From positions 1 through 48,063 of the forward strand of contig URDT01000009.1 of the NCBI GenBank assembly GCA_900546745.1: a stretch of 48,063 nt of DNA, given 5' to 3'. Made by a program: the position numbers and the translations under genes. Shown here in pieces: positions 7,853 through 18,096 of this stretch (the stretch's first letter is position 1; the number at the start of each line of letters is the position of its first letter). The notes under the pieces were generated by a model, which had not been told where the DNA came from, did no database searches, and saw nothing but the letters and a program-made list of their open reading frames with translations. The stretch comes from an uncultured Mycoplasmatota bacterium. Lineage in GTDB: Bacteria > Bacillota_I > Bacilli_A > RF39 > UBA660.

Positions 7853-8368
7853 ATGAACTTTAAGCAACTACTTGATTTGACTTATAACATGATAGACGAA
7901 GTAGATGAAGATGAACAAATAGAGATAATAGTTAAAGGTGCTATTAACGAAGCATATAGAGATTTAGCAAAAATAGACAAGCGTATATCTACTGCTTATG
8001 TACCAGTAATAATGGGTGCGATAACGCTACCAGATAATTGTCTACAAGTCGTTTCTACTTCACCAGAGCTTACTAACGAAGATAAAATAGTTGGTAATTC
8101 TATAATAACTAATAAAAGTGGTATTGTTAAAATGGTGTATGCTACTTCTCCAGAAGAACTTATAGAAAATGAAGATGAACCAGACTTAAATATATTTCTA
8201 CATGAAGCTTTATGCCTTTATGCTTGTTACAAATATATGCTTCATAGAAAGAAGGTAGAAGAATCAGAATACTTCTTAAATAGATATATTATGAAAATAA
8301 ATAACTACGAACAAACACAAGCAGAAATGATTAGTTGTGTAAATGATAGCGTAGTTATAGATTATTAG
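7853..8368 (+). CDS. Head-tail adaptor (gp4/gp6-like connector) protein
   Basis: AAGGAGTGAT precedes the ATG. The 171-residue product is mainly helical, with the layout of podovirus and siphovirus adaptors that ring the portal: an N-terminal helical bundle (ELVxxxYxELA-like INEAYRDLAKIDKR), a central beta insertion (YVPVIMGAITLPDNCLQVV) and C-terminal helices (LHEALCLYACYKYMLHRK). It lies just before the tail-hub gene, as in P22-like gene orders. Assignment is by composition and neighbours. Confidence 0.62.
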   Translation: MNFKQLLDLTYNMIDEVDEDEQIEIIVKGAINEAYRDLAKIDKRISTAYVPVIMGAITLPDNCLQVVSTSPELTNEDKIVGNSIITNKSGIVKMVYATSPEELIENEDEPDLNIFLHEALCLYACYKYMLHRKKVEESEYFLNRYIMKINNYEQTQAEMISCVNDSVVIDY

Positions 8369-8378
8369 GAGGTACTTT

Positions 8379-9836
8379 ATGGCAGAAGCTTCATTCAAAA
8401 TACCTAGTTTTCAAAGTGGTATTAACGAATATTACGCAGAAGGTTTAATAAAACAATATGAAAGTGTAAAGGCATATAACTGTGATATATCAGAAGGCTC
8501 TCTAAAGACGTTTAATGAGCCGTCAACAAAATATACCTTAGATAGTAATATCCACTCTCTAATGGCGTTCTATGATGTTTCAGACGCATATGTGCTTTGT
8601 GGTAAAGGTAAATCTTTATGCAAAACTGACGGAACAAAAATATACGATATATCTGGTGAAAAATTAGATACTCTTAATTTTGAATATAATGGTGAGCGTA
8701 TAATGGTTGCTACGTCTAAAGAAGATACTCCTTTTTTACATTCCAAAAAGGAAACTAGAAAATTAAAAAACAGACGTAAAAAATATAATGATGAAGGAGA
8801 ACACGTTGGGTACATAGACGCTGACGGTAAAGAACATAAAAACGAAAGCACTATAACCACTTATGCTCCTACTGGTGAGTTTATGGAACTTCATTATGAT
8901 AGGCTTTGGATAGCAGGAAATAAGGACAACCCCGATAGAGTTTACTTCTCTACTGCTAACGTTAATGGTGCTGATATAGAGGACTTTACTGTTCCACTTG
9001 CAGAGGAAGAAGAAATAAATATGCACGGTGGTTTTCTTGATGTAAGAAGTTATGACGGTTCTAAGATCATTGCAATGAAAGTTATATTTAATAGCGTTGT
9101 GTTATTCAAGAATAAAAGTGCTTATAAGATATATGGTAGCTCTCCTAGTAACTATCAACTTGTAGAATTGTTTAGTTGTAATGGAGCTATAGCAGATAAG
9201 AGTATTTGTGTTGGTAACAATGGAGCTTACTTCTTAAATTCTGATGGAATATATTACTATGACGGTACAAATACTACTCTTGTTTCGCAAAAGATAAAAA
9301 ACATTATAGGTAGAATGAACAAAAACTACGCTAATAAAAGCGTTGCTATATACCTTGATAACAAATACTATATTGCTATTCCTACAGACGGCAGCGAAAA
9401 CAATAATACTCTTATTGAGTTTAATACTATGAATAATTCTTTTATGACTTATGATATAGACAATATAAACTCGTTCCTAGAGTTTGAGAACGAATTACTA
9501 TACTCTTCTGGTCAAAAAATAAAGAGCTTGTTCAACGGAACAAAAGCTTTACCACTTCTTTGGACTACTCCATTATTTGATTTTGGTGCTAAAAACTATC
9601 GTAAAATGAGTAATTATATTTACCTTAGAGTTAAAGGTCAAGGAAAGTTAAAGTTAAAGCTAAAAACAGAACGTAAAACAAAAGAACTTATTATTGATTT
9701 GCCAGAAGAAGAAACGTTATTAAGAAAGAAATTAAAAAACAAAGGGCGTATGTTCCAATTAATGATAGAAAATGTTGATAACTCTAGTTTTGAGTTAGTT
9801 GCACCAGAGCTTATTTGCGAACTAGACGCTGATTAA
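8379..9836 (+). CDS. Tail hub/stabilisation protein (P22 gp10-like beta-propeller)
   Basis: The 485-residue protein has repeats typical of phage tail-hub beta-propellers (GSKIIAMKVIFNSVVLFKN, AYKIYGSS, SICVGNNGAYFLNSDGIYYYDG, KYYIAIP). The N-terminus (FQSGINEYYAEGLI, AYNCDISEGSLKTFNEP) is the usual opening of podovirus stabilisation proteins that extend the adaptor ring. It starts 10 bp after the adaptor gene with AGGAGGT. It should seal the portal channel and carry the needle or fibres. Confidence 0.7.
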   Translation: MAEASFKIPSFQSGINEYYAEGLIKQYESVKAYNCDISEGSLKTFNEPSTKYTLDSNIHSLMAFYDVSDAYVLCGKGKSLCKTDGTKIYDISGEKLDTLNFEYNGERIMVATSKEDTPFLHSKKETRKLKNRRKKYNDEGEHVGYIDADGKEHKNESTITTYAPTGEFMELHYDRLWIAGNKDNPDRVYFSTANVNGADIEDFTVPLAEEEEINMHGGFLDVRSYDGSKIIAMKVIFNSVVLFKNKSAYKIYGSSPSNYQLVELFSCNGAIADKSICVGNNGAYFLNSDGIYYYDGTNTTLVSQKIKNIIGRMNKNYANKSVAIYLDNKYYIAIPTDGSENNNTLIEFNTMNNSFMTYDIDNINSFLEFENELLYSSGQKIKSLFNGTKALPLLWTTPLFDFGAKNYRKMSNYIYLRVKGQGKLKLKLKTERKTKELIIDLPEEETLLRKKLKNKGRMFQLMIENVDNSSFELVAPELICELDAD

Positions 9837-9848
9837 AGGAGATAAAAT

Positions 9849-10769
9849 ATGACATATGTAAGAGAAGAAGTCAGAGGAACAACTGGACAAGATATAATGA
9901 AAATTAATGAAAATTTTATGAACATATTTGAAAAGGTGTTCGGCGACATAAACTTTAGCGATACTGATACTGCGTTACAAAATAGCATACTCACACAATA
10001 TATACCATTTCAAGGTGATGGTAACGTAGATAAAACTTATCCTCTTTATGTTAGGTTCTATGTTCCACCTAATATTAAAACTATTAAAGGAGCTACACTT
10101 AACGCTTTTGTAGAAAACTATCGTATGGATAGTGATGTAACAAAAGGTGGTGGTGGAGTTGCAGGAGGTAGTGTAAACCTTAGTATCTCTGGTGGTGGTA
10201 GTTGTACTGGTAGTGGATATACTGCTTCAAGAACTGCTTACGTAACAAAATGGGGAACTCCACCTTATGAATATGAAGCACCTACAAAATATCTTATAGA
10301 TGGAAATATGAATGGTAATATGTCTAGTCTTATGGGTGGTTTTTTACAATCAACAGATAAAGTAGGTTTAGCGAGTGCTATATTAAGCGGTATGCATTTA
10401 AATAAGGTAACTCCTTATGCAGACTTAAAGAACTTTCAACACTCACATGAATTACCACCTATAAGTGTTAGTGTAAGCGTTCCACCACATAGCCATACTG
10501 GTGAAGCTAGTGTTACTATACCAGAGCATACCCATGAACTAAAAGAAGGAATAAGAGTATCAACTACTGCCCCAGGTACTACAAATGTTTATGTTAATGA
10601 TAATAAAGTTTGTTCTGTATCAAGTGGTAACGCTACTGCTAATAACATAGACATATCACAGTACGTAAAGGTTGGTGAGTGGAATATTATAAAAGTAGAT
10701 ACAACGAATTTAGCAAGAATAAGTGTTTATGGAACTATAGAAGCTATAATGAAATACACAAATAAATAG
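9849..10769 (+). CDS. Tail needle or central fibre protein with HxH metal motifs
   Basis: The first 55 residues are a capsid/tail attachment segment. Residues 95-135 are Gly/Ser rich (GGGGVAGGSVNLSISGGGS). Residues about 197-229 carry three HxH motifs (HSH, HSH, HTH) separated by short alternating strands. In the T4 gp37 tip and other tail needles such His pairs from three chains bind iron and knot an elongated trimer. The C-terminal 70 residues are a small beta domain. I infer a trimeric tail tip; a dispersed fibre is the alternative. Confidence 0.58.
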   Translation: MTYVREEVRGTTGQDIMKINENFMNIFEKVFGDINFSDTDTALQNSILTQYIPFQGDGNVDKTYPLYVRFYVPPNIKTIKGATLNAFVENYRMDSDVTKGGGGVAGGSVNLSISGGGSCTGSGYTASRTAYVTKWGTPPYEYEAPTKYLIDGNMNGNMSSLMGGFLQSTDKVGLASAILSGMHLNKVTPYADLKNFQHSHELPPISVSVSVPPHSHTGEASVTIPEHTHELKEGIRVSTTAPGTTNVYVNDNKVCSVSSGNATANNIDISQYVKVGEWNIIKVDTTNLARISVYGTIEAIMKYTNK

Positions 10770-10779
10770 AGGTGAAATA

Positions 10780-11700
10780 ATGGACGCTAATAATAAATAT
10801 TATCAACAAGCTCAACAACAATATACTCCTAGTTATAACTTAAAAGTTGACGCTTTAAAAAATCAACTTGCAAGTAATCAGCAAAATTTAGAACAACAAA
10901 AAACTGGAATAAATAATAATTATGATCTGCAAGTACAAAATCAAAACTTAAATAATAAGCTTAACAAAAATAATGTATCAAACGCATTACTTGGTAGAGG
11001 ATTATCAAACTCTTCTATTGCTATAAGTGGGTTAGCAGAACAAGACGCTAAAAACACAAGACTTATAGGAGATATAAATAGAAACAGAACTGCTGATTTA
11101 AATAATATCGATGAACAAAAGAAATTATTGGAACAAAACTTTAATAACACGTTAGCACAAATGGAAGCTGATAAGTTAGACGCTATTATGAGTTTAGCAT
11201 ATCAATTAGAAGATAGAGATTGGAATAAAAACTTCCAAAACAGACAATTACAACAACAATATGCTTTAGCTGAAATGCAAAAGCAATATCAATATGCACA
11301 ATTAGCACTTCAAAGAGAGCAAATGAATAGTAGTAATGCTTGGAAACAAAAAGAGTTTGATTACAAACAACAACTTTATAATCAAGAGTTAGAAAGAGAA
11401 GCTTATAACAACTACAGAGATACTATAAACGACTTAATAGCTAACCCATATATAGATAGCGATGATAAATATAAAGCATTACATCAAGTTTATGTGTCAA
11501 TGTATAACGATAATAAGAAGTATGGATATGATTATTCTGACTTACAAAAGAACATAACTGATTGGGGAAATCGAAATCCATTAAGCACAAGTGTACAAGG
11601 ATATTTAAGAAATAGAGAAAAAACACAATCTTCATCATCATCTTCTTCTAGTAAAGGTATAGGAACACAAGACTTCTATAGCTTATCTAGTAGATTTTAG
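10780..11700 (+). CDS. Gln/Asn-rich internal virion (ejection) protein
   Basis: The 306 residues are dominated by Q and N within long amphipathic helices (coiled coil from about 25 to 230), with no cysteine and a Ser run (eight Ser) near the C-terminus. It is followed 17 bp later by the giant ejection protein. The composition and position match small ejected core proteins of podoviruses that form a conduit or line the head interior. I recognise no enzymatic motif. Confidence 0.6.
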   Translation: MDANNKYYQQAQQQYTPSYNLKVDALKNQLASNQQNLEQQKTGINNNYDLQVQNQNLNNKLNKNNVSNALLGRGLSNSSIAISGLAEQDAKNTRLIGDINRNRTADLNNIDEQKKLLEQNFNNTLAQMEADKLDAIMSLAYQLEDRDWNKNFQNRQLQQQYALAEMQKQYQYAQLALQREQMNSSNAWKQKEFDYKQQLYNQELEREAYNNYRDTINDLIANPYIDSDDKYKALHQVYVSMYNDNKKYGYDYSDLQKNITDWGNRNPLSTSVQGYLRNREKTQSSSSSSSSKGIGTQDFYSLSSRF

Positions 11701-11717
11701 AAAGGAACGATAAGATT

Positions 11718-14700
11718 ATGAATTGGTTAGATGATATGCTTAAAAGCACAAGAAAAACAACTACTAATTTTAACTCATTAGGGGATTACTCTCCCCTTTC
11801 TGGTTTTGAAAATGAGCAATATTCAAGTAAAAATCCATATCAACAAATATTAAGCTCTGTTCCTAAAGAAGAAACTCCAAAAGTAAACGATATACTTCAT
11901 ACTGGATATTTAAAATCTATAGGTATGGATAGTTGGGCAGACAAACAACAAAACAACTTACCAGATATTCCAATAGACAGTACGTTCTACAACAGAAAAG
12001 ATATTTATGATTTAAAGCAACGTCTTAATGCTTCTGGAATAGAAGTACCAGAACAAGCTAAAAATGACGCAGGATTACTTACTAGGTTCTTTAATATCAT
12101 ATCAGCAGGTGGTCAAGCCGTAACTACTGGACTTTATAATGCACTTGATGGTGATGAAAGCACTAAATTTTTAAAAGGTTTAGGTGATGGGTTCGTTGGT
12201 TCTTTAACAAGTGATGAAAACAAAATAAAACGTGGTAGCGATTTAGTTGATTTAGTTGCAGGAGAACGTACTGGTGATGAAGGTTTTGGTGAAAAGGCAG
12301 GACGTTTTGCTGGTGGACTAGCACTTGATATATTACTAGATCCAACTACTTATCTTACTGGTGGACTTGGTGCATTAACAAAAGGTAAAACAGTATCAAA
12401 AGTAGGTACAGAAGTTACACAAGAAGCAGTAGAGAACGCAATAAAAGGTATTAATAGTGTTGCTAAAGGAACTAAAAACGCTGATAAAGTAGTTGATTTA
12501 ACACAACAAGCTAAGAGAATTACAGAAACTATTAATAAAAACAACGTTAAAAATTATAAAGGCTTAAACTTTACTGTTCCGTTTACAACGATAGAAAAAG
12601 AGATAATTAGCGCTGATAAAATCGCAGAGATAAGTAGATCTTTAGGTATAGATAAAACGATTGGAAAAGGATTAGAAAAAAGTGGCGAAGCAATAAAGAA
12701 CACATGGAACTTTAAAAAGAGCGAAGATGGTATAAGAGCGTCATTAGAACCTTTATCTAAAAGTATCTTAAAGAAGATTGATACTAATTATGAATTAAAA
12801 CAATTAATAAAAAATAATCCATTAGAGTACGCTAAACAAGTTGCTTCAAAAGAAATTAAGAATCAAATCAAATACGCTAAAGAATTTATGAGTGAAGAAA
12901 ACTTTGCACAAGTTAAAACTCTTATAGAAGATATGAAAGCGTTAGGAAAAGACACTAAAGAAATATCTTCACTTATGGAAAAGCTTAAAACTCATAACGT
13001 TTCTGATGTGCTTAACGATGAAGCTCAGTACATTATATTTGAAAAATTTATAAATGACACTTCAAGAAAGCTTGATGATGCAACAAAAACTGTTACTGAA
13101 AGTGAAAGAGCTATAAGAAAAAGGGCTTATGAACTTTTAAATAACATTAAAAAAGAATTTGATAACGCAAAACAAATAGACGACTTTATAGAATCTACTG
13201 GAGCAAAAGCAATAGATGAAGTTGCTAGTGAAACAGAACAAATACGTGATATAAGCGAACTTGACATAAAGAAAAATAAAGAAGATGTAATAAGCGAACT
13301 TAAAGAAGCTAATCCAGAAGTAACTACTTATTGGGAACTTTATGCTGATAAAAGTAAAAGTGATATAGAAGATTGGCTAAAACTTTCTGGAATGAAGAAA
13401 GAAAAGTTTGATGACTTCTTGGACTTAACTCCAAAGCAACGTGAAAAAGTGCTAAATAATATAACTAATAAGCAACTTGAAAAAATAACTAAGACTAGAC
13501 CAGACGGAACAAGATATAGAAACATAAAAGAAGCTAATGAGATACGTTCTAAAATGTCGCAAATACGTACTTCTTTTGATGATATGTATAGAAAAATTCA
13601 AGGTGATATTAAACGTTTTAATAATGCTAATAATGTATCTACATATGTTACACCTCATAACACAAAAGAAGTTATGGATAGTATAGATGAAATGATACAA
13701 AAGAACGTTGATAAAACTATAGAAAAAGCAGATAACTTTACTGGAATAGAACATAGTAATATTAAAAATCCAAAAGAAGGTACTGAAATATTACCAAGAA
13801 CATCTATGCAAATAGAAGCTGATAACTCCAGAAGCCTTATAGAAACTAGAGTAGATGAAATGTTTAGTGCAAAAGATCAAATGTTAAGAGAACTAGGACA
13901 TGCAGATGACGAATTAGCAAGTGAAGTATTTGATAAAATGATACATCTTCAAGCTGAAAATATGTTAGCTAATAAGAGTAAATATTATGTTTCACCTAAA
14001 GAACCTTTAGATTACAAAGATTTCAAAAATAGATTCTCTAGTTTATTTGATGGACAAACAATATACGGTGATAAATCGAAAGCTAATTTAAAAGACTTAG
14101 CAAAGCTTTACGGAATTGATGATATATCACAATTAACAGAAGGTAGTATGAAATCTATTTATGGTAGAACATCTATTCTTACTGATACTGTAGAAAAAAG
14201 ATTAAGAAATGACATTGCAAGAAAAATGAGGTCAATTGTTAAAGGTCGTGGAATAGATAGCTCAATGTCTAAAGGCTTCGACCATGTAACAGAAGTATTA
14301 GATACTGTTACTGGTAAAAAACATGATTTAGAAGAAATACTATCATATCTTAATAGTGGTAACAAGGGTGCTAAGAGAGTAACAATAGATAATTTACCTA
14401 AACGTTATAAAATCACTAATAAAGGTGGAGTTGTACAACTTGCAGAGCAACAAATAACAAGAGAGTTTGCAGAAAAGTATCACAACAAAGTCTTTTTAAA
14501 GTTAAGCAAAGAAGAACAACAACAATTAATGAGAAGAGCAGAAAGAATCGCTGATGATATGCTTGAAAATGAGTATTTTATGGGTAACAAAAACGTTATT
14601 GATGGTGTTGATAACATGGACTTTAACGATTTGGGTGGCAATAATCCATTTAGAAAACCAGATGAACTTGTAGAACCAAAAACAAAATTCTCAAAAGAAG

Positions 14701-17700
14701 CAATAGACTTCGTTAATAACGAAAATCCTAGATTAAAGAAAAAGAGCGAAGCTAAACAACAAGAAATAAAAGCTCTACAAGACGCTTATACAGAACGTAG
14801 AGCATTTAATAAAGCTATGTCAGAACAAACTACTGCTCAATTAGAAGCAACAGTAACTAAAGAACTTCCTGGAAATGTTAAGTACGAAAAGCCTATAGAC
14901 GCAGATGTTCAAAAAATAGCTGATGATATAAGTCAAAAAGTTAAAGATAGAAGTATTAATGACATGAAAGTACCAGAACTTAGACAAATGCTTAAAGAGT
15001 ACGGAATAAAAAATATAAGCAAGTCTAATCGTAAAGAGCTTCTTGAAATAGCTGATATAGTTGCAGGAAAGAACGCTAGAATAGGTATTGATTTGTCTAA
15101 GAAAACTGTTGATGAAATACAAACGTTATTTAAACAACTAGGTATCAATGACGCTGAATTTGACAAAGCATTAGAGCGATTTACTGGTGCTAAAAAGTTT
15201 GAGAGCAGAGCTAGACTTACAAAGGATAGTTTAGAAACTTCACTTGCTAAAGTAAAGAATGGTGAAGATACTATTGCTAGATTAACTGCAACAATAGATA
15301 ACTTGTTTGGTGAAAGTGGTAATAAACTTTACAACACTTACGCTGAAAATATGAAAAAGAACATAAGAAACTTAGATGGCGAAAAGACAATGAAAACGCC
15401 AATAGAGTTAATAAGAGATAACAAAGAGATAGTTGACGCTTTAGGTGGAACTAAAGAAGCAGAAAATTTTATCGTAAACTACACAGAGTATATGAGAACA
15501 CTTTTAGCTGATGAAAAAGACTTCGGGCTTGATGTTAACTCTATAACTACACAAGGTTATGTTCCTAGACGTATGAGTGATGAAGCACTAGAGAAAACTG
15601 CTAATAACACAGATTTAAATGTGTTCCTTGAAGCTTATTTCAGAGATAGAAAGAACTTACGTTACAATGAACAAAAGTTTATGAAAGCAAGAACTGGTAA
15701 TGGAACTAGCACTATCGCTGAACTTAACGAAGCAATCTACAAGAAAACACTAGAAGAGTTTGGTGAGGAAGGAGCAATAAAGAACTTCTTTGAGCGTGAT
15801 CTCGCAAGACTTATGATACAAAGAACGTATGAACATGGTAATGCTTTTTATGACTTTAAGCTTAAAGATATGTACCTTGATAAAATGGGTGTTAAGCTTG
15901 GTTGGGCAAAAGGAAAAGACGGAAGTTTATATAACATAGTAGAGAACGCAACTGGTAATAGAAAATGGGTTAAAGAAACAGAGCAAGGAATTTACAATGA
16001 CTTTATCGGGCTACTTAACAAACAAGATTATAAATCTATTAGGAACGAAATAGAAAACTTTATGCCTAACGAAAATTATTTACCAGACGGTATGTTAGAA
16101 AAGGTTAAAAAAGAAGCATTAGATAAGTTAGATAAAGTTGAAAATTATAGAAAAGTAAAAGGTGGGCAAACTTACGAACAAGCTAAAAATGAGTTATTCG
16201 CTAGTTTACCTCAACGTGCATTTGCTAGAGAACTTAAAGAGCAAGTTAAACAAGGAAAAGTAAAACTTGTATATCCTAAAGGTGAAAGTGCTGATATTAC
16301 TGTTAATGCACTAAAGGACGAATCACTTCAAAAGAATTTAAAAGAAACTATGTGGTCAAAGAAAGCAGAGCAATATAATGGAGCTATTGATTACACAGAG
16401 CTTACATGGGAAGATTTTGAAAAAATAAACATGAGTACGAAGAATGTTCCAGTTTATGCTATAGATAGCGTAACATATGACGCTTATCAAAAAGCTATGA
16501 CAGAACAATTCACAAAAGATAAAGACAATTTCTTAAAAGTATATGATAAATTTACTGGAATATGGAAGAAGATGGCTACAACAAGTGTAGGATTCCATGT
16601 AAGAAACGCTTTCGGTAACTCATTCCAAATATATCTTGATGTAGGAGCAGAAGCACTTAATCCTAAATGGTTACAAATAGCAAACGAAGTTGGTAAAGAT
16701 AGTGCAGAAGTGCTATTTAAAAGTGTTGATGGCGTAGAATATACCGGTAAAATGGTTAATGATTTGTTTAAACAAGTTGGTTTAGATGATGTAACGCAAT
16801 TAAGCACAGAATTTAACAAGGCTCGTAAAGGTAACATATCAATAGATGAATTGATAAACGGAGTTACAAAACCTAAAACTAATCCTATAGAAGCAATATT
16901 TAACACTTCACAAAAAGTAGGTGATAATATTGAAAAACTTGCTAAACGTCAGCAATTCTCAATACTTTTAGAAAGAGGTTACTCACCACTTGAAGCTAAA
17001 GCTCATGTAGATAAATTCTTATTCGATTATTCTGATTTGACAGACTTTGAAGTTGATTTTATGAAGCGTATAATACCATTCTATACATTTGCTAAGAAGA
17101 ATATGGAACTACAAATAGATACGCTTATGCACAATCCTACACCAGTTAAAAATGCTAGAAGAATATTAGATAACCAACGTAAAGTTAATGTATCAAAAGA
17201 AGAAGAAGCTCTTCTAAAAGATAACGATAATGACAAAATAATAACTAATTTTGGTGGAAAGAAACGTACAATATCTACTAACTTACCGTGGATTCAAGAT
17301 ACTAATATTCTAGGTTCACTTAATCCTATAATAAAAACACCTTTAGAACTCGCTACAAATAAAAACTTTACATTCGGTAATGAAATAGAGAATTACGAAG
17401 GTCAAATGAAAGAAGCTTCTCCAATAGAAGGTTTTTTAGGTGGAATATTAGGACAAACTGAAATAGGTGAGGACGGAACAAAGTACATCAATGCTAAAGC
17501 TAAACATTTAATTACTAACGCTTTACCTAGTGTAAGAACTATGGATAGGTCATTTGAAAATGTAACATCTGATGATAAACTAGGTGGATTAATGGCGTTA
17601 CTAGGATTAGGTGGTCAAGAATTTAATGTAGATAAGAGAACGTCTTATGAAGTAAGAGAGTATAAAGAACTACTTGAAAACTTAGAAAAAAAAGCACAAT

Positions 17701-17780
17701 CAATGGGCATAAACACAAGAGAAAAATTAAAAGAAAAGCAAGAGTTAGAAAGACTAATGAAAGCATTAAATATATACTAG
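11718..17780 (+). CDS. Giant internal virion / DNA-ejection protein (2020 aa)
   Basis: This is the largest gene. The N-terminal 300 residues contain hydrophobic, Gly-rich stretches (GFGEKAGRFAGGLALDILLD, PTTYLTGGLGALTKG) able to enter membranes. The middle is helical and highly charged. Residues about 1079-1115 resemble a Rho-N/SAP helix-extended-helix DNA-binding unit (KVPELRQMLKEYGI, NRKELLEIADIV). Residues about 1620-1640 (TTSVGFHVRNAFGNS) recur in large podovirus internal proteins. I find no cysteine in the whole chain, which fits a protein that is unfolded and threaded through the tail. I see no clear lytic active site. Confidence 0.7.
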   Translation: MNWLDDMLKSTRKTTTNFNSLGDYSPLSGFENEQYSSKNPYQQILSSVPKEETPKVNDILHTGYLKSIGMDSWADKQQNNLPDIPIDSTFYNRKDIYDLKQRLNASGIEVPEQAKNDAGLLTRFFNIISAGGQAVTTGLYNALDGDESTKFLKGLGDGFVGSLTSDENKIKRGSDLVDLVAGERTGDEGFGEKAGRFAGGLALDILLDPTTYLTGGLGALTKGKTVSKVGTEVTQEAVENAIKGINSVAKGTKNADKVVDLTQQAKRITETINKNNVKNYKGLNFTVPFTTIEKEIISADKIAEISRSLGIDKTIGKGLEKSGEAIKNTWNFKKSEDGIRASLEPLSKSILKKIDTNYELKQLIKNNPLEYAKQVASKEIKNQIKYAKEFMSEENFAQVKTLIEDMKALGKDTKEISSLMEKLKTHNVSDVLNDEAQYIIFEKFINDTSRKLDDATKTVTESERAIRKRAYELLNNIKKEFDNAKQIDDFIESTGAKAIDEVASETEQIRDISELDIKKNKEDVISELKEANPEVTTYWELYADKSKSDIEDWLKLSGMKKEKFDDFLDLTPKQREKVLNNITNKQLEKITKTRPDGTRYRNIKEANEIRSKMSQIRTSFDDMYRKIQGDIKRFNNANNVSTYVTPHNTKEVMDSIDEMIQKNVDKTIEKADNFTGIEHSNIKNPKEGTEILPRTSMQIEADNSRSLIETRVDEMFSAKDQMLRELGHADDELASEVFDKMIHLQAENMLANKSKYYVSPKEPLDYKDFKNRFSSLFDGQTIYGDKSKANLKDLAKLYGIDDISQLTEGSMKSIYGRTSILTDTVEKRLRNDIARKMRSIVKGRGIDSSMSKGFDHVTEVLDTVTGKKHDLEEILSYLNSGNKGAKRVTIDNLPKRYKITNKGGVVQLAEQQITREFAEKYHNKVFLKLSKEEQQQLMRRAERIADDMLENEYFMGNKNVIDGVDNMDFNDLGGNNPFRKPDELVEPKTKFSKEAIDFVNNENPRLKKKSEAKQQEIKALQDAYTERRAFNKAMSEQTTAQLEATVTKELPGNVKYEKPIDADVQKIADDISQKVKDRSINDMKVPELRQMLKEYGIKNISKSNRKELLEIADIVAGKNARIGIDLSKKTVDEIQTLFKQLGINDAEFDKALERFTGAKKFESRARLTKDSLETSLAKVKNGEDTIARLTATIDNLFGESGNKLYNTYAENMKKNIRNLDGEKTMKTPIELIRDNKEIVDALGGTKEAENFIVNYTEYMRTLLADEKDFGLDVNSITTQGYVPRRMSDEALEKTANNTDLNVFLEAYFRDRKNLRYNEQKFMKARTGNGTSTIAELNEAIYKKTLEEFGEEGAIKNFFERDLARLMIQRTYEHGNAFYDFKLKDMYLDKMGVKLGWAKGKDGSLYNIVENATGNRKWVKETEQGIYNDFIGLLNKQDYKSIRNEIENFMPNENYLPDGMLEKVKKEALDKLDKVENYRKVKGGQTYEQAKNELFASLPQRAFARELKEQVKQGKVKLVYPKGESADITVNALKDESLQKNLKETMWSKKAEQYNGAIDYTELTWEDFEKINMSTKNVPVYAIDSVTYDAYQKAMTEQFTKDKDNFLKVYDKFTGIWKKMATTSVGFHVRNAFGNSFQIYLDVGAEALNPKWLQIANEVGKDSAEVLFKSVDGVEYTGKMVNDLFKQVGLDDVTQLSTEFNKARKGNISIDELINGVTKPKTNPIEAIFNTSQKVGDNIEKLAKRQQFSILLERGYSPLEAKAHVDKFLFDYSDLTDFEVDFMKRIIPFYTFAKKNMELQIDTLMHNPTPVKNARRILDNQRKVNVSKEEEALLKDNDNDKIITNFGGKKRTISTNLPWIQDTNILGSLNPIIKTPLELATNKNFTFGNEIENYEGQMKEASPIEGFLGGILGQTEIGEDGTKYINAKAKHLITNALPSVRTMDRSFENVTSDDKLGGLMALLGLGGQEFNVDKRTSYEVREYKELLENLEKKAQSMGINTREKLKEKQELERLMKALNIY

Positions 17781-17790
17781 AGGTGATAAA

Positions 17791-18036
17791 ATGTCTGATG
17801 TACTTATAAGAGCTTTAGAAGGGCAAGGAATATGGACTATTGTCTGTATTCTCCTTGTTATTTATACTCTTAAAGAAACTGAAAAAAGAGAAGTACGTTC
17901 AATATCAAGAGAAGAAAAATTGCTTGAAATTATTGATAACTTCAAAGAACATTTTGGTCAGCTAAGGGAAGACGTGAATATTATAAAAATAGATGTAGAT
18001 GACATCAAAGAACAAGTAAAACGAGGTGATAAGTAA
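17791..18036 (+). CDS. Holin, BhlA/UviB family
   Basis: AGAGGTGAT precedes the ATG. The 81-residue protein has the BhlA/UviB pattern: a short amphipathic start, one N-terminal membrane helix (GIWTIVCILLVIYTLKETEKR) and a charged coiled-coil tail (LREDVNIIKIDVDDIKEQV). It should open the membrane to release or activate the endolysin encoded 250 bp downstream. It overlaps the next small ORF by one base. Confidence 0.8.
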   Translation: MSDVLIRALEGQGIWTIVCILLVIYTLKETEKREVRSISREEKLLEIIDNFKEHFGQLREDVNIIKIDVDDIKEQVKRGDK

Positions 18037-18083
18037 TGGCTTGTAAGAAAAAAGCAAAGAAAACAACTAAAACTAGAAAGTAG
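18036..18083 (+). CDS. Possible 15-aa basic peptide
   Basis: ATG overlaps the holin stop (TAATG), and an AGGTGAT ribosome site lies 7 bases upstream inside the holin gene. The peptide MACKKKAKKTTKTRK is two-thirds Lys, Arg and Thr. It ends where the ribosome site of the next gene begins. The tight spacing suggests real translation, but 15 codons are too few to be sure; it could merely pass ribosomes to the next gene. Confidence 0.4.
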   Translation: MACKKKAKKTTKTRK

Positions 18084-18096
18084 GAGAGTGATATTT

